Positions 6,507-11,869 of a stretch of DNA of 16,094 bases are shown here, piece by piece. The stretch lies in NCBI GenBank assembly GCA_030740135.1, contig JASLXW010000033.1:1-16094 (forward strand), read 5' to 3'. The stretch is from Nitrospinota bacterium (lineage in GTDB: Bacteria; UBA8248; JACPRG01). How positions within the stretch are numbered: position 1 is the first letter of the stretch; each line of letters begins with the position of its first letter. Under the pieces are notes generated by a model. It did not search any database. It saw only the letters and a program-made list of their open reading frames with translations, and was not told the DNA's origin. The position numbers and the translations under genes were made by a program.

Positions 6507-7223
6507 GTGCCTACCGTTACAGACCTTTCCCAAGGCGGCGTCTGGAGTCTGATCTCCCATTCTGGGCCTGTGGTCCAGTTGGTACTCCTGATCCTCGTCA
6601 TGTTCTCCGTCGCCTCGTGGGCCATCATCCTCTCCAAGCACCGGACCCTCTCTCACGCCCGGGGCCAGTCCGAGGAGTTCCTGGACGCCTTCTGGAAAAA
6701 TCAGCGTCTGGACGCCCTGTACGAAAAATCCGAACGTTGGATCGACAGTCCCGTGTCCAAGGTCTTTCGCGCGGGGTACCGGGAGCTGTCCCGACTGCAC
6801 GACGTCGTCGTGAAAGCCGAGGCGGGCGTCGATGTTGCGGCGGCGGCGGAAACGTCCATATTACAGAACGTGAGCCGGGCGATGTCCCGCGCCCGAAACC
6901 TGGAGACGACGCGCCTCGAGCGGGCGCTCACCTTTCTGGCCACCACGGGCAGCGCGACCCCTTTCATCGGCTTGTTCGGGACCGTGTGGGGGATCATGAA
7001 CGCCTTTCGCAGCATCGGGCTTTCGGGCGCGGCGAGCCTTGCCGTCGTGGCGCCGGGCATCAGCGAGGCCCTCATCGCCACGGCCGTCGGCCTGGCGGCG
7101 GCGATCCCGGCCGTGATCGCCTATAACGCCTACCTCCGGCGCGTCGAGACCCTCACAATCGAGATGGAAAACTTCTCCGATGAATTCATGAACCTGGTCG
7201 ACCGGTTCTACGCGGCCCGGTAA
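6507..7223 (+). CDS. tolQ: Tol-Pal system proton channel subunit TolQ
   Basis: TolQ is the MotA/ExbB-family inner-membrane subunit that, with TolR, forms the proton-motive-force motor energising TolA. This 238-aa protein is of normal length. It has three membrane segments, at about 22-43 (VVQLVLLILVMFSVASWAII), 145-167 and 184-206, with the large cytoplasmic loop between the first two. The conserved signatures TPFIGLFGTVWGIM (151-164) and GISEALIATAVGLAAAIPA (184-202, with the channel Thr T192) are intact. The GTG at 6507 is the first possible start because an in-frame TGA sits directly before it. The ribosome binding site (GAGAG, 8 nt upstream) is weak. It is first in the tol operon, and tolR follows after 39 nt. 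ExbB is the alternative, but the following tolR-tolA-tolB-pal order settles the name. Confidence 0.95.
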   Translation: MPTVTDLSQGGVWSLISHSGPVVQLVLLILVMFSVASWAIILSKHRTLSHARGQSEEFLDAFWKNQRLDALYEKSERWIDSPVSKVFRAGYRELSRLHDVVVKAEAGVDVAAAAETSILQNVSRAMSRARNLETTRLERALTFLATTGSATPFIGLFGTVWGIMNAFRSIGLSGAASLAVVAPGISEALIATAVGLAAAIPAVIAYNAYLRRVETLTIEMENFSDEFMNLVDRFYAAR

Positions 7224-7262
7224 GGCGGGCCCGAGCCGCACAAGGGGAGTCAAGGTCGGGAC

Positions 7263-7679
7263 ATGGGGGCGAATTCGAAGAAGGGCAGGGCCTTGGCGGA
7301 GATCAACGTGACCCCCCTCGTGGACGTCATGCTGGTCCTGCTGATCATCTTCATGGTCACGGCCCCGATGCTTCAGCAGGGCGTCGACGTGGACCTGCCG
7401 GCGGTGGCCGCCCGCGAGCTCCCGCTCGAGAGCGGCCAGCTCATTGTGTCCATCACCAAGGACCGCCGGGTTTTCCTCAACCGGGCCCCCTTGACCGTCC
7501 CGCAGCTGCGGGAAAAACTCATGGCGATTTACCGGGAAAAACCGAACAAGGAAATTTTCCTCCGGGCCGATCGGGATGTCCCCTACGGCTTCGTCGTGGG
7601 GACGATGGCCGCCATCCGGGCCAGCGGAATCCATCGGGTCGGGATGGTGACGGAGGCCGCGACGGTGAAACGGCCATGA
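7263..7679 (+). CDS. tolR: Tol-Pal system protein TolR (ExbD family)
   Basis: TolR is the inner-membrane partner of TolQ; its transmembrane Asp is needed for proton use and its periplasmic domain contacts peptidoglycan. The 138-aa protein has the hallmark EINVTPLVDVMLVLLIIFM (13-31), with the essential Asp at D21, followed by a periplasmic domain (SITKDRRVFLNR, LRADRDVPYG, MAAIRASGIHRVGMVTE) typical of ExbD/TolR. Its ATG at 7263 follows a purine-rich leader (AAGGGGAG about 15 nt upstream, AAGG nearer). The stop overlaps the tolA start as ATGA, so the two are probably translationally coupled and made in matched amounts. Confidence 0.95.
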   Translation: MGANSKKGRALAEINVTPLVDVMLVLLIIFMVTAPMLQQGVDVDLPAVAARELPLESGQLIVSITKDRRVFLNRAPLTVPQLREKLMAIYREKPNKEIFLRADRDVPYGFVVGTMAAIRASGIHRVGMVTEAATVKRP

Positions 7680-8707
7680 GGCGCGACGACCCCGAGCCGA
7701 AAACCCGCTGGGGCCCGATGGCCCTGGCCTCCGTTGCGATCCACGCCCTGGTCATCGGCGGGGCGGTGATTCTGGCCTCGGGCTCGGCCCCCCCCCGGTT
7801 GCTCTACGCCCCTTCCATGAGCGTGGGCCTGGTGGGCCCGGGAAAGGTCGGGCTTCCTCCCGGAGGCGGAGGCCCCCCCGTCCCTCCGAACACCGATGGG
7901 CCCAGGGAGAAATCCGCTCCCAAGACCAAGGTGAAAGCGCCCGACCCGCCTCCGACGAAACGCCGGCCGGCCAAGGAAACCCCCGCCGAAAGTCCGCGGC
8001 CGAAGGTTGAAAGACCCAAACCCGAAATCACCCGGACCTTGACCCTCAAGCCGAAACCCAAGACGGCAAAGCCGCCCAAAGCGGTGGTCCGGGTTCCGAA
8101 GAAAAAAACCCTGCGCAAGCAGCCTCCGCCGAAGAAACGGGCGGCCGCGCCGCGCGGGGACGCCCCGCCCAAACAAGCAAAGAAGAAACATCGGAAAAAA
8201 CCGTCGGCGGTTTCCGCCAAGACCCGGAGGAAACCCGCCGTCAGGAAGCCCGCGGGAAAGGATCTGGACGCGCTGGAGCGGATACGCAAGCGGCTTCTGG
8301 CCCGGGCGAGCCGGCCCGCCGGACGCAGGGGCGAAACCGGAACAAAACGGCGCGGGGGCGGCCCGGGCAAGCCGGGCGGGGGCGGATTCAGCGGACCCGG
8401 AGGGCGGGATTCCTATAAGAACGAGCTGGCCCGGATCTTCTACGCCGCGTGGGTCCTGCCACGGTCCATTCCCACCGAGGGTCTCAAGGTCGATCTCATC
8501 ATTCACATTGACCGCAGCGGCCGGATTGTGAAAACAGACGTCAAGAGCCCGTCCGGGAATCGCCTCTTTGACGAATCCGTCCTGCGCGCCGTCGCCAAGG
8601 TGGACACCGCGGGCGGACTCCCCCCGCTGCCGCCGGAGATCCCCGAAAACCTGCTGGTTCAGGGCTTCCGGTTCGACCCCAAATACCATCGAGGATTCAT
8701 ACCCTGA
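7676..8707 (+). CDS. tolA: TolA-like envelope-spanning protein with TonB-type C-terminal domain
   Basis: This 343-aa protein should link the TolQR motor to TolB/Pal at the outer membrane. A single N-terminal membrane anchor (about 15-35) carries a Ser-x-x-x-His pair (S19, H23) like the one used by TonB/TolA to contact the motor. Residues about 60-195 are a Pro/Lys/Arg-rich linker (KVKAPDPPPTKRRPAK, KPKPKTAKPPK), followed by a short charged helix (196-213) and a Gly-rich hinge (226-243). Residues 245-343 form a TonB/TolA C-terminal domain (IFYAAWVLPRSI, VDLIIHIDRSGRIV, FDESVLRAVAKV, FRFDP). The extended proline-rich linker resembles TonB rather than the long alpha-helical domain II of E. coli TolA. 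Position between tolR and tolB supports tolA. The stop overlaps the probable tolB start. A C9 run lies at 7788-7796. Confidence 0.88.
   Translation: MRRDDPEPKTRWGPMALASVAIHALVIGGAVILASGSAPPRLLYAPSMSVGLVGPGKVGLPPGGGGPPVPPNTDGPREKSAPKTKVKAPDPPPTKRRPAKETPAESPRPKVERPKPEITRTLTLKPKPKTAKPPKAVVRVPKKKTLRKQPPPKKRAAAPRGDAPPKQAKKKHRKKPSAVSAKTRRKPAVRKPAGKDLDALERIRKRLLARASRPAGRRGETGTKRRGGGPGKPGGGGFSGPGGRDSYKNELARIFYAAWVLPRSIPTEGLKVDLIIHIDRSGRIVKTDVKSPSGNRLFDESVLRAVAKVDTAGGLPPLPPEIPENLLVQGFRFDPKYHRGFIP
8691..8695 (+). promoter_or_regulatory. Shine-Dalgarno that sets the tolB start
   Basis: GAGGA lies inside the tolA 3' end, 8 nt before the CTG at 8704. This spacing is optimal for initiation at CTG and is the main reason to place the tolB start there; no ATG, GTG or TTG is found nearby in the tolB frame until GTG 8761. 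Confidence 0.6.
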
Positions 8708-10053
8708 AAACACGCGCTTGCGGGAATATCACCCTTCGGCTTTTTCTCCTGGCCGCCCTTGTGGGGAGCGGACCCACGGGCGGGTTGGTTCGGCCCGTGG
8801 CCGCGTCCGCCCAGACCCAGCCCAAGGACTACATCATCATCGGCCCCGGAGGCGGGCGGCAATTGCCTCTGGCGGTGGACGCCTTCCGCGATTTGGGCCC
8901 GGTCTCCTCCGAATCACCGCTGGGCCTGAAGCTCACACGCGTCATGACCGAGGACTTGAAGGCGACGGGGCTGTTCCGCCTCCTAGACCCCGTCTCGTTT
9001 CTCGAGGACCCCCTCAGCGGCGGCATGTTGCCGGAGCAAATCAACTTCCGGAGTTGGACCACGATCGGCGCCGAGGCCTTGATCAAAGGCGGGTTTCGAC
9101 TGAATGGGGACCGCCTCGAGGTGGAGGCCCGGCTGTTCGAGGTGGTCCGAAGCACGATGGTGGTGGGGAAGCGGTATCAGGGCAAGGCGTCGGATTTCCG
9201 GCGCATTGCCCACAGTTTCTCCAACGAGGTCGTCCGGTTCTTCACCGGCGAGCCCGGGATTTTCGACACGCGGATCGCCTTCGTATCCTCCCGCCGGGGA
9301 AGCAAAGAAATCTTCCTCATGGATTATGACGGATTCTCCCCCCGGCAGATCACCCGGAACGGGACGATCAACCTGAACCCCAGGTGGTCGCCGGATGGCA
9401 ATCGCCTGGCCTACACCTCGTACCGCGAGCGCCGTCCCGGCGTTTTTGTGACCGACCTCATCCGGGGCGGAACACGGCGGCTGGCCCTGAAAGCCGATTT
9501 GGCCACCGGAGCGGTCTGGTCACCGGACGGCTCGATGATCGCCGTCGCGCTGGGCCGCCGGGGAAACACGGACCTCTTTCTCATTCAGTCCGACGGTCGC
9601 CTGATTCGGCGGCTCACGACCCATTTCGCCATCGACGTGGACCCGTCCTGGTCGCCCGACGGAAAGACCCTCGCCTTCACGTCCAACCGCTCCGGGTCTC
9701 CGCAGGTCTACCTCATGGACGTTACGGGAAAGAACATCCGGCGGATCACCTTCGAAGGCCGATACAACTCCTCGCCCGCCTGGTCGCCCAAAGGGGACCT
9801 CATCGCTTTCAACGGGATGACCAAAGGCGAGTTCAAGCTGTTCGTCATCCGTCCCGACGGCACAGGGGTCCGGCGGCTCACATCGGAAAGGGGGGGGCAG
9901 TCCGATCCGGCGTGGTCGCCCGACGGCCGCTTCCTGGCTTTCACGTTGGAAAGAGGGAGAAAATCGGTCTACCTGATGAATCTGGCTTCCGGATTCCTGC
10001 GGCGGCTGGGATGGGGCGAGACTCCGGCCTGGTCTCCCCGGAAGAAAAAATAG
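8704..10053 (+). CDS. tolB: Tol-Pal system periplasmic beta-propeller TolB (probable CUG start)
   Basis: TolB is the periplasmic protein that binds Pal and is released by TolA during outer-membrane constriction. The 449-aa reading has an N-terminal alpha/beta domain (VMTEDLKATGLFRLL, GAEALIKGGFRL, AHSFSNEVVRFFTGEPGIF) and then five or six PD40 propeller repeats, with WSPDG-type cores in RWSPDGNRLAYTS, VWSPDGSMIAV, SWSPDGKTLAFTS, AWSPKGDLIAF and AWSPDGRFLAF. Initiating at GTG 8761 would leave only the end of the export signal. Starting at CTG 8704 restores a complete one (basic KTRACGNITLR, hydrophobic LFLLAALVG, a cleavage like AASAQ). That CTG overlaps the tolA stop (CTGA) and has GAGGA 8 nt upstream. 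The alternatives are the short GTG start or a sequencing error. The gene and product are certain; the start is inferred. Confidence 0.9.
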   Translation: MKTRACGNITLRLFLLAALVGSGPTGGLVRPVAASAQTQPKDYIIIGPGGGRQLPLAVDAFRDLGPVSSESPLGLKLTRVMTEDLKATGLFRLLDPVSFLEDPLSGGMLPEQINFRSWTTIGAEALIKGGFRLNGDRLEVEARLFEVVRSTMVVGKRYQGKASDFRRIAHSFSNEVVRFFTGEPGIFDTRIAFVSSRRGSKEIFLMDYDGFSPRQITRNGTINLNPRWSPDGNRLAYTSYRERRPGVFVTDLIRGGTRRLALKADLATGAVWSPDGSMIAVALGRRGNTDLFLIQSDGRLIRRLTTHFAIDVDPSWSPDGKTLAFTSNRSGSPQVYLMDVTGKNIRRITFEGRYNSSPAWSPKGDLIAFNGMTKGEFKLFVIRPDGTGVRRLTSERGGQSDPAWSPDGRFLAFTLERGRKSVYLMNLASGFLRRLGWGETPAWSPRKKK

Positions 10054-10170
10054 TGAAAATGAATTGCGCGACGGCTCTCTGCGGATGATATCATGAAGAT
10101 GCTATCGTGGTGAGATGTGTATGTTCACCCGCGACTTGGCCAGAGAGATTCTGAAATAGGAGATGAATGC
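10054..10170. other. Leader between tolB and pal with a short repeat and palindrome
   Basis: This 117-nt gap contains a perfect 10-bp palindrome ATGATATCAT (10085-10094) inside an imperfect direct repeat: GATGATATCATG (10084-10095) recurs with two mismatches at 10098-10109, a period of 14 bp. It is more AT-rich than the flanking genes. No strong promoter or terminator is visible, but the length and composition suggest separate control of pal. Confidence 0.45.
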
Positions 10171-10752
10171 ATGCGCTTAAAAGGGGTTCGTGAACGCATC
10201 CCGTTCCTGCTGATTGTAGGATTTGCCGTTGTGTTGGTGGGTTGCCCCAAGAAAGCGCCTCCAGTGAAGCCGGCTGAGCCCGCGAAGCCCAAAGAGGCCC
10301 CCGTCACCCGGGCGAAAGTTCCGAAACCGCCCCCGGCGCCGCTCGCCGCCCCCAAGGTCGACGTAGAGGACGCAAACGCCAAGCGGGCCCGAGAGTTTCA
10401 GCGGGCCATGCGCGCCTTTGAGAGCAATCTTGTCCACTTCGACTTCGACCGCTCGGAGATCAAAGACAATTTCAAATCAGTCCTCCGACGAAAGGCGGAC
10501 TTCCTGAAGAGATTCAGAAACGTCCGGATTCAGGTCGAGGGACATTGCGATGAGCGGGGGTCCATCCAATACAACCTCGCGCTGGGAGACCGGCGCGCCA
10601 ACAGCGCAAAGGCCTTTCTGGTCGCATTGGGGATCGCGCCGAACCGGATCTCCACCATCAGCTTCGGCGAAGAACGGCCCATGGTGCGCGCCTCGAATGA
10701 TGCGGCCTGGTCCAAGAACCGCCGGGCGAAATTCGTCGTCATCGGGCAGTAA
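10171..10752 (+). CDS. pal: Peptidoglycan-associated lipoprotein Pal
   Basis: Pal is the outer-membrane lipoprotein that binds peptidoglycan and TolB. The 193-aa precursor has a signal peptide ending in the lipobox LVGC, giving lipidated C25, then a Pro/Lys/Ala-rich linker (KKAPPVKPAEPAKPK) and an OmpA-like domain from about residue 84. That domain has VHFDFDRSEI, VEGHCDERGS (the peptidoglycan-binding Asp loop), YNLALGDRRANSAKAFL and the C-terminal KNRRAKFVVI. The ATG at 10171 was chosen because AGGAG lies 8 nt upstream and it places the signal peptide at the N-terminus; an in-frame ATG at 10117 would add 18 residues before the signal. A second ATG at 10163 opens only a five-codon frame and directly abuts the AGGAG. 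The residue after the lipid Cys is Pro, so no Asp inner-membrane retention signal is present. Confidence 0.95.
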   Translation: MRLKGVRERIPFLLIVGFAVVLVGCPKKAPPVKPAEPAKPKEAPVTRAKVPKPPPAPLAAPKVDVEDANAKRAREFQRAMRAFESNLVHFDFDRSEIKDNFKSVLRRKADFLKRFRNVRIQVEGHCDERGSIQYNLALGDRRANSAKAFLVALGIAPNRISTISFGEERPMVRASNDAAWSKNRRAKFVVIGQ

Positions 10753-10767
10753 CGGATCGAGACCCTT

Positions 10768-10781
10768 CCGGCCCGGGCCGG
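10768..10781 (+). repeat. 14-bp perfect GC palindrome between pal and cpoB
   Basis: CCGGCCCGGGCCGG is fully self-complementary and can fold in RNA into a 5-bp stem with a 4-nt loop. It begins 15 nt after the pal stop and ends 3 nt before the cpoB Shine-Dalgarno (AGAGGGG, 10785-10791). No U-tract follows, so it is not an intrinsic terminator. It could protect the upstream mRNA end or tune cpoB translation. Confidence 0.45.
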
Positions 10782-10803
10782 GACAGAGGGGATATTTTAC
10801 GAA

Positions 10804-11742
10804 ATGGCGCGGCGGGTCGGTGGACTCCTGGTGGGCTTGTTGGTCCTCCTGGCGGGTTGCACCACCAACGAAGAGGTCGAACTGCTCCGGTCGGATATCC
10901 GCAGGCTGAAGCGGGAAGTCCGGCAGGTCCGGGATGAAGGGAACAAGAAATCCCAGGCCCTTCAAGCCGCGGTGAGTCCGGTCGCGAGCCGCCTCGAGGT
11001 CCTGAAAAAGGATATCGAGAAAATACGCCGCACCCAGGCGGACTATGAAACCCGCCTGGAATCGACCCGGCGAGCGGCCACCAAGGCCACCGGCTCGGTG
11101 GAAGAACGCCGGTTTCGGTCGCGAAAGCGGGAACGGGAACTGCGCGATCAGCAAAAATCGCAGGAATCCCGCCTGGTTATCCTGGAGAAGGATCTGGCCT
11201 TTTTGAGACGGACCTTCGGCGTCAGCCGCCCGCCTCCGGGGGCGGTCGCGGCCGCACGGCCGCCCGCGCCGGCCGGTCCGCCGCCGTCTCCTTCGCCCTC
11301 GGCCAGTCCGATCCCCCCCGTCACGGCCGCTGTCCCGACGCCCCCTCCGGTGGCTCCACCCCCTGTGATCGCGGACGATGCCCGAGCCCAGACGGCCGCG
11401 CTGGCGCTATTGAAGGGGGGGAAGCTGAAAGATGCGCGCCGCAAATTCCAAGAACTGCTCCGCCGCTTTCCCACCTCACAGCTCGCCGACGACGCCCAAT
11501 ACTGGATTGGGGAAACCTATTACCTGGAGAAGCGGTACGACAAGGCCATTCTCGAGTACGACAAGGTGGTCATTAACTACGCGAAGGGCGATAAGGTGCC
11601 GGGCGCGCTTTTGAAGCAGGGATTCGCGTTCCTCGCCTTGGGCGACAAAGCGTCGGCCAAGCAGCTTTTGAACCAGCTTGTCGGTGAACACCCCGATTCG
11701 GATGAGGCGAAAACGGCTCGGTCCAGGCTTTTGAACCTGTGA
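10804..11742 (+). CDS. cpoB: Tol-Pal associated TPR lipoprotein, CpoB/YbgF-like
   Basis: CpoB coordinates peptidoglycan synthesis and outer-membrane constriction with the Tol machine. This 312-aa protein has a lipoprotein signal ending LLAGC (C19), then a long charged coiled-coil-like region (about 22-135, rich in Arg/Lys/Glu heptads), a Pro/Ala/Ser-rich linker (142-188) and a C-terminal block of tetratricopeptide repeats (about 195-312: ALALLKGGKLKDARRKFQ, AQYWIGETYYLEKRYDKAI, LLKQGFAFLALGDKASAKQ). E. coli CpoB is a soluble periplasmic protein, so lipid anchoring here is a difference. The ATG follows AGAGGGG at a slightly long spacing of about 12 nt. Its place right after pal is canonical. 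A BamD/YfiO-like outer-membrane lipoprotein is less likely because of the N-terminal coiled coil. Confidence 0.9.
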   Translation: MARRVGGLLVGLLVLLAGCTTNEEVELLRSDIRRLKREVRQVRDEGNKKSQALQAAVSPVASRLEVLKKDIEKIRRTQADYETRLESTRRAATKATGSVEERRFRSRKRERELRDQQKSQESRLVILEKDLAFLRRTFGVSRPPPGAVAAARPPAPAGPPPSPSPSASPIPPVTAAVPTPPPVAPPPVIADDARAQTAALALLKGGKLKDARRKFQELLRRFPTSQLADDAQYWIGETYYLEKRYDKAILEYDKVVINYAKGDKVPGALLKQGFAFLALGDKASAKQLLNQLVGEHPDSDEAKTARSRLLNL

Positions 11743-11869
11743 GCAAAGACGCTCCCCGCCGCCCTTTGCCGGTCAAGGTCCCTCGCGGATCCAAGTCTCC
11801 GACCGCCGCGGCATAACGCTCGAAAGGCTCCGAAACGGCCGGATGGACCCGTCGTTTTTTTAATTCGAC
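11743..11869. other. Gap between cpoB and the AsmA-like gene
   Basis: These 127 nt contain no gene. A T7 run (11855-11861) follows GC-rich sequence with only weak stem potential (3-4 bp), so a poor terminator is possible but not supported. No clear promoter is seen for the downstream gene. Confidence 0.4.

Noticed and set aside
10163..10180. Five-codon mini-cistron (ATGAATGCATGCGCTTAA) overlapping the pal start
   Set aside because: The AGGAG sequence directly abuts this ATG, too close for initiation, but is ideally spaced for the pal ATG at 10171.
11820..11861. Intrinsic terminator after cpoB
   Set aside because: There is a T7 run, but only 3-4 bp stems with mismatches precede it; not strong enough to call.
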